Positions 25,444 through 35,903 are shown, numbered from the stretch's first letter. The stretch is 64,000 nucleotides of DNA from Limnohabitans sp. Rim28 (GCF_000293865.2 NZ_ALKN02000008.1:62001-126000), one strand, 5' to 3'. Notes: generated by a model not told the origin, from the sequence alone. A program made the numbers and translations.

Positions 25444-26502
25444 ATGAATTGGCCTGAATTGAAGCACCCCATTGCCATCACACCCGGTGACCCTTGTGGC
25501 ATCGGCCCTGAAATCATCGCCAAGGCGTGGTGCACTGCGCCCGAAATGACGCAGGGTTGTTTTGTGGCGGGCGACGTGGGCCTGATGCGGCGTGCCATGG
25601 CTTTGGTGCAAAAGACGCCTGGTTTTCCAGTTTGCGAGATCGAGTCTCCCGCCCAAGCCTTGGCTGTACCGCCCCGTTGTTTGCCGGTGTTGCAGGCGGT
25701 GCCTGTGGCGCCCAATTTGCCATGGGGGCAGCTGGATGCCCGAGCAGGCCGCTTGGCGGGAGAAGCCGTGTTGTGGGCCACCCGTGCAGCGCTGCGTGGT
25801 GAAATTGCGGCCGTGGTCACCGCGCCATTGCACAAAGAGGCTTTGCATGCTGCGGGGTCACCCTACGATCAATACCCGGGTCACACCGAATTGCTGCAGG
25901 CCGAGTCGGCCCGGCATGCCGGGGTGACGCTGGCACAAATGCCTGTGCGGATGATGCTGGCCAATGATGAACTCCGTGTTGTGTTGGTCAGCATCCATCT
26001 GTCCTTGCGTGAGGCTTTGGATGCCATCACCATGGATCAAGTTTTGGAGACCTTGCGCATCACTCACCGTGCGCTCACCCCTTTGCTGGGTCGAAAGCCG
26101 CGCATCGCCGTTGCGGGGGTCAATCCTCATGCGGGCGAGGGGGGGCTGTTTGGTCGAGAAGAAATCGAAATTTTGCAGCCTTGCGTGTCAGCGGCCCGCG
26201 CGGAGGGCATCGATGCGCAGGGTCCGTTTGCCCCCGACACGGTTTTCATGCGGGCACGCCAAAGGGCCGATGGTCAACGCGAGTTTGATGCGGTGATCGC
26301 CATGTACCACGACCAAGGTTTGATTCCGGTGAAGTACTTGGGTGTAGAGCAAGGTGTGAACATCACCTTGGGCTTGCCCTTGATCCGCACCAGCCCGGAC
26401 CACGGAACGGCGATGGACTTGGCCGGCCAAGGCAAGGCCGATGCGAGCAGTCTGATCCAAGCCATTCGCATGGCCCGGCAAAGGGTTTTGGCCGCCCACT
26501 GA
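25444..26502 (+). CDS. pdxA: 4-hydroxythreonine-4-phosphate dehydrogenase
   Basis: NAD-dependent oxidation and decarboxylation step of pyridoxal 5'-phosphate synthesis. The 352-residue protein has AITPGDPCGIGPEIIAKAW, the metal-ligand segment HKEALHAAGSPYDQYPGHTE, NPHAGEGGLFGREE, and LPLIRTSPDHGTAMDLAGQG near the end. It starts 16 bases after the NIF3 gene, likely cotranscribed. Confidence 0.96.
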   Translation: MNWPELKHPIAITPGDPCGIGPEIIAKAWCTAPEMTQGCFVAGDVGLMRRAMALVQKTPGFPVCEIESPAQALAVPPRCLPVLQAVPVAPNLPWGQLDARAGRLAGEAVLWATRAALRGEIAAVVTAPLHKEALHAAGSPYDQYPGHTELLQAESARHAGVTLAQMPVRMMLANDELRVVLVSIHLSLREALDAITMDQVLETLRITHRALTPLLGRKPRIAVAGVNPHAGEGGLFGREEIEILQPCVSAARAEGIDAQGPFAPDTVFMRARQRADGQREFDAVIAMYHDQGLIPVKYLGVEQGVNITLGLPLIRTSPDHGTAMDLAGQGKADASSLIQAIRMARQRVLAAH

Positions 26503-26519
26503 GCGCTAGCCAGTGGGCG
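26493..26519. terminator. Hairpin between convergent pdxA and mscL
   Basis: CGCCCACTG (26493-26501) and CAGTGGGCG (26511-26519) form a perfect 9-bp stem that includes the pdxA stop codon. It lacks a T-run, but its place between convergent genes suggests a role in ending transcription. Confidence 0.45.
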
Positions 26520-26545
26520 CGTTTCCAACACGACGGGGCAGGTGA

Positions 26546-26977
26546 TCAGGATTTCTGCTTCAGGCTGTCGCGGATTTCACGCAGCAAGATCACATCTTCC
26601 GGGATTTCTGGCGATTTGGCCGGGGTGGCTTCAACCGGCTGACGCGCCTTGAGGCGGTTGATTTGGCGAACCATCACGAAAATGATGAAGGCCAATATGA
26701 AGAAATTCAAGGCCACAGTGACAAAGTTGCCATATGCAAAGACCGCGCCGAGTTTTTTGGCTTCAGCCAAAGGCAGGTTGGCGGCTTGCCCAGACAGTGC
26801 CAAATAGTAATTGCCAAAGTCCAGGCCACCAAAGACCAGGCTGACCAAGGGCATGATGACATCGGCAACGAGGGAATCCACGATCTTTCCAAAAGCAGCG
26901 CCGACGATGACGCCTACGGCCAAGTCGACCACATTGCCTTTGAGTGCAAATGTTTTGAATTCTTGGATGAATGACAT
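26546..26977 (-). CDS. mscL: Large-conductance mechanosensitive channel
   Basis: Homopentameric inner-membrane channel that opens under hypo-osmotic shock. The 143-residue protein starts [20 protein letters not shown] (the N-terminal amphipathic helix and pore helix), has [20 protein letters not shown] with the gate, and a second helix [18 protein letters not shown] with a C-terminal charged bundle. The start at 26977 matches the family; the longer frame from 27052 adds an unrelated leader. Confidence 0.96.
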   Translation of the reverse strand: MSFIQEFKTFALKGNVVDLAVGVIVGAAFGKIVDSLVADVIMPLVSLVFGGLDFGNYYLALSGQAANLPLAEAKKLGAVFAYGNFVTVALNFFILAFIIFVMVRQINRLKARQPVEATPAKSPEIPEDVILLREIRDSLKQKS

Positions 26978-27115
26978 ATAAAAATCCTCATTGTTGATTT
27001 GGGACTGCAATTGTGACCCATTCATGGTGAGGCCTATCCACTTGTAAGTCACTTGGATGTTTCACTCCGCTACAATCTCGGGTTGACCCTGATAACGACC
27101 CGCTAGAGGATTCCT

Positions 27116-27712
27116 ATGAGTGACACCCCAGTCGACAACAGCAAGCGGACTTGGCTGATTGCCTCCACTTGCGCAGGTGCCGTAGGCGCTGGCTTCGTGG
27201 CCACCCCCTTCGTCAGCAGTTTCCAACCCTCCGAACGTGCCAAGGCGGCCGGTGCGGCCGTTGAGGTGGACATTTCCGCCTTGAACCCTGGCGAAAAGCT
27301 CACGGTCGAATGGCGCGGCAAACCCGTTTGGATCATGAAGCGCTCGAACGAGCAGATTGAATCCCTGAAGAAAACCGAAGCTCAGTTGGCCGACCCCACC
27401 TCTGCGCGGACCGCATACCCTACGCCCGAATACGCGAAAAACCAGCACCGTTCCATCAAGCCCGAGATCATGGTGGCTGTCGGCATTTGCACCCACTTGG
27501 GTTGCTCGCCAGCCGACAAGTTCGCGACAGGCCCACAGCCATCGCTGCCCGATGACTGGAATGGTGGATTCTTGTGCGCCTGTCATGGTTCTACCTTTGA
27601 CTTCGCCGGCCGCGTGTTCAAAAACAAGCCCGCGCCCGATAACCTCGAAGTGCCGCCACACATGTACCTGTCAGATACCAAGTTGCTCATTGGTGAAGAC
27701 AAGAAGGCCTGA
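27116..27712 (+). CDS. petA: Ubiquinol-cytochrome c reductase Rieske Fe-S subunit
   Basis: Carries electrons from ubiquinol to cytochrome c1 in the bc1 complex. The 198-residue protein has an N-terminal anchor with a Tat-like SKRTWLIAS motif (Lys-Arg in place of Arg-Arg), then the 2Fe-2S ligands in CTHLGC and CACHGSTFD. A TACAAT box at 27071 could be a -10 element; its -35 is poor. The stop overlaps or abuts petB. Confidence 0.96.
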   Translation: MSDTPVDNSKRTWLIASTCAGAVGAGFVATPFVSSFQPSERAKAAGAAVEVDISALNPGEKLTVEWRGKPVWIMKRSNEQIESLKKTEAQLADPTSARTAYPTPEYAKNQHRSIKPEIMVAVGICTHLGCSPADKFATGPQPSLPDDWNGGFLCACHGSTFDFAGRVFKNKPAPDNLEVPPHMYLSDTKLLIGEDKKA

Positions 27713-27723
27713 TGGAGAACAAC

Positions 27724-29133
27724 ATGGCTGAATTCAAAGAAATCTCTCCGAACGCGCCTGCTGGCGAAAAGCTGCTCAACTGGGTAGACAACCGCTTTCC
27801 GGCTTCCAAGCTCTACAAAGACCACCTGTCAGAGTATTACGCGTCGAAAAACCTGAACATTTGGTATGTGTTTGGTGCTTTGTCGCTGTTGGTGCTGGTG
27901 ATCCAGATCGTGACTGGTATTTTTCTGGTCATGCACTACAAGCCAGACGCCGCTTTGGCCTTCGCTTCGGTCGAATACATCATGCGCGATGTGCCATGGG
28001 GTTGGTTGATCCGTTACATGCACTCCACAGGTGCTTCGGCCTTCTTTGTGGTGGTGTACCTGCACATGTTCCGGGGCCTGATGTACGGTTCATACCGCAA
28101 GCCACGCGAGTTGGTCTGGATTTTCGGTTGCGCCATTTTCTTGGTGCTCATGGCCGAAGCCTTCATGGGTTATCTGCTGCCATGGGGCCAGATGTCCTAT
28201 TGGGGCGCTCAGGTGATCGTGAACTTGTTCTCGGCCGTGCCCGTGATCGGTCCTGACCTTGCATTGCTGATTCGCGGCGACTTTGTGGTGGGCGACGCCA
28301 CTTTGAACCGTTTCTTCAGCTTCCACGTGATTGCGGTGCCATTGGTCCTGCTGGGTCTGGTGGTGGCGCACATCATTGCCTTGCATGAAGTGGGTTCCAA
28401 CAACCCTGATGGTGTGGAGATCAAGGCGGCCAATGCACCAAAAGACGCCAAGGGCAACCCTCTGGACGGCATTCCTTTCCACCCTTACTACACGGTGCAC
28501 GACATCCTTTCGGTGAGCGTGTTCCTGATGGCCTTCAGCGCTGTGGTGTTCTTTGCCCCCGAATTCGGTGGTTACTTCCTCGAATACAACAACTTCATCC
28601 CCGCTGATCCGCTGACCACACCCTTGCACATTGCACCGGTTTGGTACTTCACCCCGTTCTATTCCATGCTGCGTGCCATCACCACTGAGATGATGTACGT
28701 GCTGGTCTTGTGTGTGGTGGTGGGTGCGTTTTTGGCTGTGGCCAAGGGCAAACTGCCATCTTTGCTCAAAGGTGGTTTGGTGGGTGCGACCATCGTGATT
28801 TGCGTGTTGCTTTTGTCCATTGACGCCAAGTTCTGGGGTGTGGTGGTCATGGGCGCTGCGGTGATCATTTTGTTCTTCTTGCCTTGGTTGGACTACAGCC
28901 CAGCCAAGTCGATCCGCTACCGTCCTGACTGGCACAAATACGTGTATGCCGTGTTTGTCATCAACTTCCTGATCCTGGGCTATTTGGGTGTCAAGCCACC
29001 TTCTCCCATCGGTGAGCGCGTATCCCAAGTGGGTACCCTGTTCTATTTCGGCTTCTTCTTGTTGATGCCTTGGTGGAGCAAGCTGGGCACATTCAAGCAA
29101 GTGCCCGACCGCGTCACCTTCACGCCTCACTGA
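27724..29133 (+). CDS. petB: Ubiquinol-cytochrome c reductase cytochrome b
   Basis: Membrane core of the bc1 complex, binding two b haems and the quinone sites. The 469-residue protein shows the transmembrane region RYMHSTGASAFFVVVYLHMF with haem-ligand His, GYLLPWGQMSYWGAQVI, FFSFHVIAVPLVLLG with the second His pair, and the PEF-type segment FFAPEFGGYF (Qo site; PEWY is common). I prefer the ATG at 27724 because GGAG stands 6 bases before it; an ATG at 27712 overlaps the petA stop. Confidence 0.95.
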   Translation: MAEFKEISPNAPAGEKLLNWVDNRFPASKLYKDHLSEYYASKNLNIWYVFGALSLLVLVIQIVTGIFLVMHYKPDAALAFASVEYIMRDVPWGWLIRYMHSTGASAFFVVVYLHMFRGLMYGSYRKPRELVWIFGCAIFLVLMAEAFMGYLLPWGQMSYWGAQVIVNLFSAVPVIGPDLALLIRGDFVVGDATLNRFFSFHVIAVPLVLLGLVVAHIIALHEVGSNNPDGVEIKAANAPKDAKGNPLDGIPFHPYYTVHDILSVSVFLMAFSAVVFFAPEFGGYFLEYNNFIPADPLTTPLHIAPVWYFTPFYSMLRAITTEMMYVLVLCVVVGAFLAVAKGKLPSLLKGGLVGATIVICVLLLSIDAKFWGVVVMGAAVIILFFLPWLDYSPAKSIRYRPDWHKYVYAVFVINFLILGYLGVKPPSPIGERVSQVGTLFYFGFFLLMPWWSKLGTFKQVPDRVTFTPH

Positions 29134-29153
29134 GATCCCGGAGATTCAAGAAT

Positions 29154-29918
29154 ATGAAAAACCTCAAGAAACTCGCACTCGGCTTTGTGATGGCCCTTGG
29201 CATGGTGGCTGGTGCACACGCCGCTGGCGGCGGTATTGCCTGGGATAAAGCGCCCAAGAAAACCAACGATTTGGCTGCCCTGCAAAACGGCGCCAAGCTG
29301 TTTGCCAACTATTGCCTGAACTGTCACTCTGCTGCTTTCATGCGTTACAACCGCCTGAAAGACATCGGCTTGACCGATCAGCAAATCAAAGACAACCTGA
29401 TGTTTGCCACCGACCGTGTCGGTGACACCATGAAGGTCACCATGGATCCGGTGCAAGCCAAAGATTGGTTTGGTAAGAACCCACCCGACTTGACTTTGAT
29501 GGCACGTTCGCGCTCAGGCCCTGGCGGTTCTGGGGCGGACTACCTCTACACTTATCTGCGCACCTACCACCGCGATGAGTCCAAGCCGACCGGTTGGAAC
29601 AACCTCGCTTACCCCAATGTGGGCATGCCCAACCCCCTGTGGGAACTTCAAGGTGAGCGCGAGCCCATCTTCGAAGAAAAAGAAGAAAAGGGCCAAAAAG
29701 TCCAAATCTTCAAGGGCTGGAAACAAACCAAGCCTGGCACGATGACCCCTCTGGAATACGATCAAGCCATTGGTGACTTGGTCGGCTACATGCAGTGGAT
29801 GGCCGAGCCAGCGCAAAACACCCGTGTGCAAATCGGCGTCTGGGTTCTGATTTTCTTGTCATTCTTTACTTTCATTGCTTGGCGTTTGAATGCGGCATAC
29901 TGGAAAGACGTCAAGTAA
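29154..29918 (+). CDS. petC: Ubiquinol-cytochrome c reductase cytochrome c1
   Basis: Haem c subunit of the bc1 complex, receiving electrons from the Rieske protein in the periplasm. The 254-residue protein has a signal peptide (LGFVMALGMVAGAHA), the haem-binding CLNCH at residues 54-58, PDLTLMARSRSGPGGSGADY, and a C-terminal membrane anchor VQIGVWVLIFLSFFTFIAW. The ATG at 29154 gives the signal; the frame from 29070 is a read-in from petB. A strong terminator follows at 29955. Confidence 0.96.
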   Translation: MKNLKKLALGFVMALGMVAGAHAAGGGIAWDKAPKKTNDLAALQNGAKLFANYCLNCHSAAFMRYNRLKDIGLTDQQIKDNLMFATDRVGDTMKVTMDPVQAKDWFGKNPPDLTLMARSRSGPGGSGADYLYTYLRTYHRDESKPTGWNNLAYPNVGMPNPLWELQGEREPIFEEKEEKGQKVQIFKGWKQTKPGTMTPLEYDQAIGDLVGYMQWMAEPAQNTRVQIGVWVLIFLSFFTFIAWRLNAAYWKDVK

Positions 29919-29954
29919 TTGATCTTTCACCCGGCCTTCGAGCCGGGTCCTTTG

Positions 29955-29987
29955 GAGTGGCAGGCTTTGGAGCCTCCCACTCTTTTT
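29955..29987 (+). terminator. Terminator after petABC
   Basis: GAGTGG-C-AGGCT and AGCCT-C-CCACTC form an 11-bp stem with one C-C mismatch and a TTGG loop, followed by TTTTTGATTTTTT. It sits between petC and sspA. Confidence 0.8.
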
Positions 29988-30009
29988 GATTTTTTGAGGA
30001 GCCTCCACC

Positions 30010-30621
30010 ATGATGGTGCTTTATTCCGGAACGACTTGTCCTTTTTCTCACCGCTGCCGCTTTGTGCTGTTTGAAAAAGGCATGGATTTCGAAATCCGCG
30101 ATGTGGACTTGTACAACAAGCCTGAAGACATCAACGTGATGAATCCTTATGGGCAAGTGCCTATCTTGGTAGAGCGCGACCTGATCTTGTACGAGTCAAA
30201 CATCATCAACGAGTACATCGATGAGCGCTTTCCCCACCCCCAGTTGATGCCCGGTGACCCGGTTGACCGCGCACGCGTTCGTCTTTTCTTGCTCAATTTC
30301 GAAAAAGAACTTTTTGCGCATGTGTTGACCTTGGAAAACCGCTCGCTCAAGGGCAATGACAAGGCACTCGAAAAGGCGCGTTCACACATCCGTGATCGTT
30401 TGACACAATTGGCACCTGTCTTCCTGAAGAACAAGTTCATGTTGGGTGACAACTTCTCCATGCTGGACGTTGCCATTGCGCCTTTGTTGTGGCGCCTTGA
30501 CTATTACGGCATCGAGCTGAGCAAGAACGCGGCCCCCTTGCTCAAGTATGCAGAGCGTATTTTTTCTCGTCCGGCTTATATCGAAGCGCTCACGCCTTCG
30601 GAAAAGGTCATGCGCAAGTGA
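30010..30621 (+). CDS. sspA: Stringent starvation protein A (GST fold)
   Basis: SspA is a GST-like protein that binds RNA polymerase under starvation. The 203-residue sequence has a glutaredoxin-like N-terminal domain beginning MVLYSGTTCPFSHRCRFVLF, then VMNPYGQVPILVERDLILYE and SNIINEYIDERFPHPQL, and an all-helical C-terminal domain. The pairing with sspB directly downstream is conserved in proteobacteria and supports the name over a generic glutathione transferase. Confidence 0.92.
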   Translation: MMVLYSGTTCPFSHRCRFVLFEKGMDFEIRDVDLYNKPEDINVMNPYGQVPILVERDLILYESNIINEYIDERFPHPQLMPGDPVDRARVRLFLLNFEKELFAHVLTLENRSLKGNDKALEKARSHIRDRLTQLAPVFLKNKFMLGDNFSMLDVAIAPLLWRLDYYGIELSKNAAPLLKYAERIFSRPAYIEALTPSEKVMRK

Positions 30622-30663
30622 TTTGAACTTTGACAGGTCAACGATGCAGGCAAAGGAACCAGC

Positions 30664-31116
30664 ATGATCAGCAACACGGAACTGCCATCGACGAGGCCTT
30701 ACCTCATTCGTGCTTTGTACGATTGGTGCTCTGAAAATGGTTTCACGCCATACGTGGCCGTCAAAGTCGATGCTTCCGTACAGGTGCCGCGCGAATACGT
30801 GCAAGGTGGCGAAATTGTGCTGAATGTCAGCATGGATGCCACCAGTTCACTCAAGTTGGGTAACGACTTCATTGAATTCAAGGCGCGTTTTGGTGGCAAG
30901 CCGAGGGAGATCATGGTTCCCATCCACCGGGTCATGGCCATCTACGCCCGTGAAAACGGCCAAGGTATGGCCTTTCCGGTCAGCGATGAGCCTGCTGAAT
31001 CTGCGACCTTGTCGGCGGTTGAAACGCAAGAGTTGGCGCAACCTGAGGAGAGCGGTTTGCCACCTGCGCCAACGCCCCCTTCATCACCTCGTCCAGCGCT
31101 GAAAAGAATCAAATAA
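30664..31116 (+). CDS. sspB: ClpXP adaptor SspB
   Basis: SspB delivers ssrA-tagged and other substrates to ClpXP. The 150-residue protein starts TRPYLIRALYDWCSENGFTP and has VQVPREYVQGGEIVLNVS, the substrate-binding fold, followed by a Pro-rich linker and the short C-terminal tail PALKRIK, which resembles the ClpX-binding tail of SspB. It is in an operon with sspA. Confidence 0.93.
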   Translation: MISNTELPSTRPYLIRALYDWCSENGFTPYVAVKVDASVQVPREYVQGGEIVLNVSMDATSSLKLGNDFIEFKARFGGKPREIMVPIHRVMAIYARENGQGMAFPVSDEPAESATLSAVETQELAQPEESGLPPAPTPPSSPRPALKRIK

Positions 31117-31170
31117 AAAATTGTGCCTTGGCCCCAAGATCGGCTTTGGGCAAGTTAGAATTCAGCCCGT

Positions 31171-31246
31171 GCCGCTTTAGCTCAGTTGGTAGAGCACCCG
31201 CCTTGTAAGCGGTAGGTCGTCAGTTCGAATCCGACAAGCGGCACCA
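31171..31246 (+). tRNA. tRNA-Thr (anticodon TGT)
   Basis: A 76-base cloverleaf: acceptor GCCGCTT pairs with AAGCGGC, the D arm contains TAGCTCAGTTGGTAGAGC, the anticodon loop is CTTGTAA (anticodon TGT, threonine), the T arm has GTTCGAATC, and CCA is encoded. A TAGAAT box lies 11-16 bases upstream. Confidence 0.97.
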
Positions 31247-31254
31247 TCATTGCA

Positions 31255-31284
31255 GCCCTGATCTCCAAAGATCAGGGCTTTTTT
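31255..31284 (+). terminator. Terminator after tRNA-Thr
   Basis: GCCCTGATCT and AGATCAGGGC make a perfect 10-bp stem with a CCAA loop, followed by TTTTTT. Confidence 0.9.
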
Positions 31285-31309
31285 CATGGGGGTTTCGCAA
31301 AGCCTCAGT

Positions 31310-31612
31310 TCAGCTGTTTTGCACTTTGACGCGGATCGTGGTCACGCCCATGTTCTGTTGACTCAAATGCGCTTGTAAAGCAGGGACCAGTTGTCTCAAC
31401 TTGGCTGCAACGGCATTGGACGAGACCAAGAGGCACCAGCAGCCATCCTCAAGGGGGCCGGCCTGAATACTGGTGCGCAAAGGCGCAGGCAACAAACTTT
31501 TGACGGCTTGAAGGCGAAGAGATGAGTCACGCACACGGCCCATCAGTGAGGCCAAGGCAGGAGATTCCTGAGCCGCTTGTTGTAAAGGAATGGCTTGATG
31601 GCGTCTTTGCAT
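31310..31612 (-). CDS. DciA-like (DUF721) protein
   Basis: A 100-residue protein starting MQRRHQAIPLQQAAQE, with the KH-like core LRLQAVKSLLPAPLRTSIQA and CWCLLVSSNAVAAKLRQLVP, matching the DUF721 family to which the replicative-helicase loader DciA belongs. Genes of this family often lie next to secA, as here. A TTG start at 31630 is also in frame. The helicase-loading role is inferred from the family. Confidence 0.75.
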   Translation of the reverse strand: MQRRHQAIPLQQAAQESPALASLMGRVRDSSLRLQAVKSLLPAPLRTSIQAGPLEDGCWCLLVSSNAVAAKLRQLVPALQAHLSQQNMGVTTIRVKVQNS

Positions 31613-31667
31613 GGTGTAAAGGGTTAACAACCATTATCCAGCAGGTGGGGGCAGCGTAAGTCAATGG

Positions 31668-31696
31668 TTCAATGATGAGCATCCAAGCGCTAAAAT
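31668..31696 (+). promoter_or_regulatory. Candidate promoter for secA
   Basis: TTCAAT (31668-31673) and TAAAAT (31691-31696) are 17 bases apart in the gap upstream of secA. The -35 element is weak. A tandem 9-base repeat GTTCAAGTT occurs just after it (31697-31714). Confidence 0.35.
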
Positions 31697-31842
31697 GTTC
31701 AAGTTGTTCAAGTTGCCCATTGGGCTGGCTTGTCAGGGTGAAACAACAGCTTGTCTGTGTCGCCCTTTTTCGTGAAACGCATTACAAGACAGGATAGACG
31801 GTCTCACTGACGGCAACTGCGCTGTGGGTGGATCAAATTGAC

Positions 31843-34590
31843 ATGGCCATCCCATTCCTCACCAAAATTTTCGGCAGCCGCAACGATCGGTTGCTCAAGC
31901 AATACCGCAAAACGGTTGATCGCATCAATGCCCTGGAGGCTGGCCTCGAAAGCCTGAGCGATGATGAGCTGCGGGCCAAAACCCAAAACTTTCGCGACCG
32001 TGCAGCTGCCGGTGAGAGTTTGGATGCCTTGCTGCCTGAGGCTTTTGCAGTGGTGCGCGAGGGCTCCAAGCGCGTCATGAAAATGCGCCACTTTGACGTG
32101 CAGTTGGCAGGCGGCATCGCCTTGCACAACGGCAAGATTGCAGAGATGCGAACGGGTGAGGGTAAAACCCTGACTTCCACGCTGCCCGCATACCTCAATG
32201 CCATTGCCTGCAAGGGCGTGCACGTGGTCACCGTGAACGATTACTTGGCCAGCCGAGATGCCCAGTGGATGGGCAAGCTGTACAACTTTTTGGGCTTGAC
32301 CGTGGGCATCAACTTGCCTCAGTTGCCACGCGAAGAAAAGCAAGCGGCTTATAACTCTGACATCACTTACGGCACCAACAACGAGTACGGATTCGATTAC
32401 CTGCGCGACAACATGGTCTATGAAGCCCATGACCGTGTTCAGCGCCCCTTGAACTTCGCCATCATCGACGAAGTGGATTCCATCTTGATCGATGAGGCAC
32501 GCACGCCTTTGATCATCAGTGGACAAGCCGAAGACCACACAGCCACTTACATGGCCATGAATCAGGTGGTGCCCTTGCTCAGCCGGCAAGAGGGTGAAGC
32601 TGACCCTCGCACAGGTGAGGGCATCATCACGCCCGGTGACTTCACGGTGGATGAAAAATCGCACCAAGTGTTCTTGACCGAAGACGGCCACGAAAAAGCC
32701 GAGGCTGTGCTGTCTCAGATGGGTTTGATCCCTGAAGGCGCCAGCCTGTATGACCCGGCCAACATCACGTTGATGCACCATTTGAATGCGGCTTTGCGCG
32801 CGCGCCACCTTTACCACCGGGACCAACACTATGTGGTGCAGGAGGGCGAGATCGTGATCGTCGACGAGTTCACGGGGCGATTGATGACCGGGCGACGCTG
32901 GAGTGATGGACTCCACCAAGCCGTTGAGGCCAAAGAGGGCGTGCAGATCCAGGCTGAAAACCAGACCATGGCATCCATCACGTTCCAGAACTATTTCCGC
33001 CTTTACAACAAGATCGGTGGCATGACGGGCACGGCCGACACCGAAGCCTATGAGTTCCAGGAGATTTATGGCCTTGAGACGGTGGTCGTTCCACCGCACC
33101 GCAAGAGCCAACGGGAAGACCAACTGGACCGTGTCTACAAGACCTCGCAAGAACGTTACAACGCGGCCATTGCCGATATCCGCGAATGCCACGAGCGCGG
33201 TCAACCTGTCTTGGTGGGCACAACATCGATTGAAAATTCCGAGCTGATTGCCCAGCTGCTGACCCAACACAAGTTGCCGCATCAGGTGCTGAACGCCAAG
33301 CAACACGCCCGAGAGGCCGATATCGTGGCCCAAGCGGGTCGTCCCGGCATGATCACGATTGCCACCAACATGGCAGGTCGTGGCACCGACATCGTGTTGG
33401 GTGGCAACATCGAAAAAGATGTGCAGGCCATTGAAAACAATGAGGCCTTGCCACCGAATGTTCGTGATGCCCAGATCGCCCAACTCCGTGAACAGTGGAA
33501 AGTGGTGCACGAGCAGGTCAAGGCTTTGGGTGGGCTGCGCATCATTGCCACCGAGCGTCATGAGTCACGCCGCATTGACAACCAGCTGCGGGGTCGCTCT
33601 GGGCGTCAGGGCGATCCAGGTTCGTCGCGCTTCTACTTGAGCCTGGACGATCCGCTGATGCGAATTTTTGCGGGCGACCGGGTGCGCTCGATCATGGACC
33701 GCTTGAAAATGCCCGAGGGCGAGGCCATCGAAGCGGGCATCGTGACGCGCAGCATCGAAAGTGCCCAGCGCAAAGTCGAGGCCCGTAACTTCGACATCCG
33801 CAAGCAATTGTTGGAATACGACGATGTGTCCAACGACCAGCGCAAGGTGATTTACCAACAGCGTAACGACATCTTGGACGCCCAAGACATGCACGGCCAG
33901 ATCTCGGCTTTGCGCGAGGGTTGCTTTACCGATTTGGTGCGCCAGTATGTGCCCGTTGAATCGGTGGAAGAGCAGTGGGACTTGCCTGGCCTTGAGAAAG
34001 TGCTGGCCGAAGATTGGGGCATCCAGCTGGAACTCCAAGCCAAGGTGCAGGATTCCAATGCCATTTCAGAGGAAGACATTCTCGAGATGGTGGTGACGGC
34101 TGCCCATGCCCAGTTCCAAGCCAAGTTGGACCAAGCGGGCACTGACAGTTTTGTCTCTTTCGAGCGCATGATTTTGCTGCAAAGCATCGATACCCATTGG
34201 CGTGAGCACCTGAGCTCCTTGGACTATCTGCGTCAGGGCATTCACTTGCGTGGTTATGCTCAAAAACAACCCAAGCAAGAGTACAAACGCGAAGCGTTTG
34301 AGTTGTTTGGTCAGTTGCTCGATGGCGTCAAGAACGAAGTCACCCGCACGTTGATGACGGTGCGCATCGAGTCGAGTGACCAGATCCAGCAAGCTGCTCA
34401 AGCGATTGAGGAGCGTGCCGAGCAGATCAGCAACGTGACTTACAGCGCCCCGGACGAAACCGGACAGCCACAAACTGTGGCCGCCGATCTGGCGGGCTTG
34501 CAGCAAGCTTATGGCCCGGTGGGGCGCAATGACCCTTGTCCTTGTGGCAGTGGCAAAAAGTACAAACACTGCCACGGCAAACTCGCTTGA
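31843..34590 (+). CDS. secA: Preprotein translocase ATPase SecA
   Basis: Motor of the Sec pathway that pushes unfolded proteins through SecYEG. The 915-residue protein has [18 protein letters not shown] (Walker A), [18 protein letters not shown] (DEAD motif), [15 protein letters not shown] and [17 protein letters not shown] in the second motor domain, and ends with the zinc-binding SEC-C tail [18 protein letters not shown] start at the ATG at 31843 ([16 protein letters not shown]), the usual N-terminus; a GTG at 31828 is also in frame. Confidence 0.97.
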   Translation: MAIPFLTKIFGSRNDRLLKQYRKTVDRINALEAGLESLSDDELRAKTQNFRDRAAAGESLDALLPEAFAVVREGSKRVMKMRHFDVQLAGGIALHNGKIAEMRTGEGKTLTSTLPAYLNAIACKGVHVVTVNDYLASRDAQWMGKLYNFLGLTVGINLPQLPREEKQAAYNSDITYGTNNEYGFDYLRDNMVYEAHDRVQRPLNFAIIDEVDSILIDEARTPLIISGQAEDHTATYMAMNQVVPLLSRQEGEADPRTGEGIITPGDFTVDEKSHQVFLTEDGHEKAEAVLSQMGLIPEGASLYDPANITLMHHLNAALRARHLYHRDQHYVVQEGEIVIVDEFTGRLMTGRRWSDGLHQAVEAKEGVQIQAENQTMASITFQNYFRLYNKIGGMTGTADTEAYEFQEIYGLETVVVPPHRKSQREDQLDRVYKTSQERYNAAIADIRECHERGQPVLVGTTSIENSELIAQLLTQHKLPHQVLNAKQHAREADIVAQAGRPGMITIATNMAGRGTDIVLGGNIEKDVQAIENNEALPPNVRDAQIAQLREQWKVVHEQVKALGGLRIIATERHESRRIDNQLRGRSGRQGDPGSSRFYLSLDDPLMRIFAGDRVRSIMDRLKMPEGEAIEAGIVTRSIESAQRKVEARNFDIRKQLLEYDDVSNDQRKVIYQQRNDILDAQDMHGQISALREGCFTDLVRQYVPVESVEEQWDLPGLEKVLAEDWGIQLELQAKVQDSNAISEEDILEMVVTAAHAQFQAKLDQAGTDSFVSFERMILLQSIDTHWREHLSSLDYLRQGIHLRGYAQKQPKQEYKREAFELFGQLLDGVKNEVTRTLMTVRIESSDQIQQAAQAIEERAEQISNVTYSAPDETGQPQTVAADLAGLQQAYGPVGRNDPCPCGSGKKYKHCHGKLA

Positions 34591-34606
34591 TCGAAGCGAA
34601 CCAAAA

Positions 34607-34626
34607 AAACGGGCTTCGGCCCGTTT
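34607..34626 (+). terminator. Terminator-like hairpin after secA
   Basis: AAACGGGC and GCCCGTTT form a perfect 8-bp stem closed by a TTCG tetraloop, flanked by A- and T-rich ends. Located 17 bases after the secA stop. Confidence 0.75.
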
Positions 34627-34673
34627 CGTCTGTGAGTCGACTGCAATACCCTGTGTTTTCCTGAAGGAAGTTT

Positions 34674-35903
34674 ATGCCCGTGAATCTCCCCCCACTGGAC
34701 CCCGCGCAACTGAGCCCCATTGCCGGCGTGCGCATTGGCATCGCCCAAGCGGGTGTTCGCAAAGCCAATCGCAAAGACCTGACGGTGTTTTTGCTGGACG
34801 AAGGCGCCAGCGTGGCAGGCGTCTTCACCCGCAACCGTTTTTGCGCAGCCCCAGTGCAGGTTTGTCGTGAGCACCTGGACGCAGGCAGCGCGGTGCGCGC
34901 CTTGGTCATCAACACCGGCAACGCCAACGCAGGCACGGGTGCGCCGGGCTTGGCCCATGCCCGCCAGACGTGCGAGGCCCTGGCCGGCTTGTTGCACTGC
35001 ACCCCTGCGCAAGTGCTGCCGTTTTCGACCGGTGTGATCATGGAGCCCTTGCCCGTGGACCGCATCGTGGCGGGGCTGCCTTTCGCCCTGGCCGACGCAC
35101 AAGCCGCCCATTGGGCCGCCGCGGCCGAAGGCATCATGACCACCGACACCGTGCCCAAAGCAGCCAGCGTGCAGGTGCAAGTGGGCGGCAAGGCCGTGAA
35201 CATCACGGGCATCAGCAAGGGTGCGGGCATGATCCGTCCCAACATGGCCACCATGCTGGGTTTTGTGGCCACCGATGCCTGCATCGCCCCTGCCTTGTTG
35301 CCCGCATTGGCCAAACAGCTCGCCGATGGGTCTTTCAACCGCATCACCATCGACGGTGACACCTCGACCAACGATTCTTTCATGCTGATCGCCACGCACC
35401 AGGCCGGTCACGCGCCCATCACCGCACTGAACAGCGCCGATGGTCAGGCCTTGCTCAAGGGCTTGATGCAAGTGGCCCGCCAGTTGGCGCACGCCATCGT
35501 GCGCGATGGCGAGGGCGCGACCAAATTCATCACGGTTCAGGTTGAAGGTGGACGCACGGGCGAGGAATGCCGCCAGGTGGCCTACGCCATTGCGCATTCC
35601 CCCTTGGTCAAAACCGCTTTCTTTGCCAGCGACCCCAATCTCGGCCGCATTTTGGCCGCCGTGGGTTATGCGGGCATCGATGATTTGGACCAAGGCCTGA
35701 TCGAGCTGCACCTGGACGATGTGCACGTGGTCTCGCAAGGTGGCCGCCGCGCCGAGTACCGCGAAGAAGACGGCCAGCGTGTCATGAAGGGCAGCGAGAT
35801 CACCGTGCGCGTGGGCCTGGGCCGGGGTACGGCCAGCGACACCGTGTGGACCTGCGACCTCAGCCACGATTACGTCACCATCAACGCGGATTACCGTTCA
35901 TGA
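34674..35903 (+). CDS. argJ: Bifunctional ornithine acetyltransferase / N-acetylglutamate synthase
   Basis: Recycles the acetyl group in arginine synthesis. The 409-residue precursor contains the autocleavage site in [16 protein letters not shown], between Ala and Thr of MATML, which yields alpha and beta chains. Other motifs are [32 protein letters not shown] and [11 protein letters not shown]. The downstream ATPase gene starts inside its stop codon. Confidence 0.96.
   Translation: MPVNLPPLDPAQLSPIAGVRIGIAQAGVRKANRKDLTVFLLDEGASVAGVFTRNRFCAAPVQVCREHLDAGSAVRALVINTGNANAGTGAPGLAHARQTCEALAGLLHCTPAQVLPFSTGVIMEPLPVDRIVAGLPFALADAQAAHWAAAAEGIMTTDTVPKAASVQVQVGGKAVNITGISKGAGMIRPNMATMLGFVATDACIAPALLPALAKQLADGSFNRITIDGDTSTNDSFMLIATHQAGHAPITALNSADGQALLKGLMQVARQLAHAIVRDGEGATKFITVQVEGGRTGEECRQVAYAIAHSPLVKTAFFASDPNLGRILAAVGYAGIDDLDQGLIELHLDDVHVVSQGGRRAEYREEDGQRVMKGSEITVRVGLGRGTASDTVWTCDLSHDYVTINADYRS

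Noticed and set aside
31804-33561. A 585-codon minus-strand open frame opposite secA
   Set aside because: It is the antisense of secA, rich in His and Val from GC-biased codons, with no family features. The same applies to other long antisense frames, for example opposite hisF/mutarotase (14577-16013) and murA (8094-9314).
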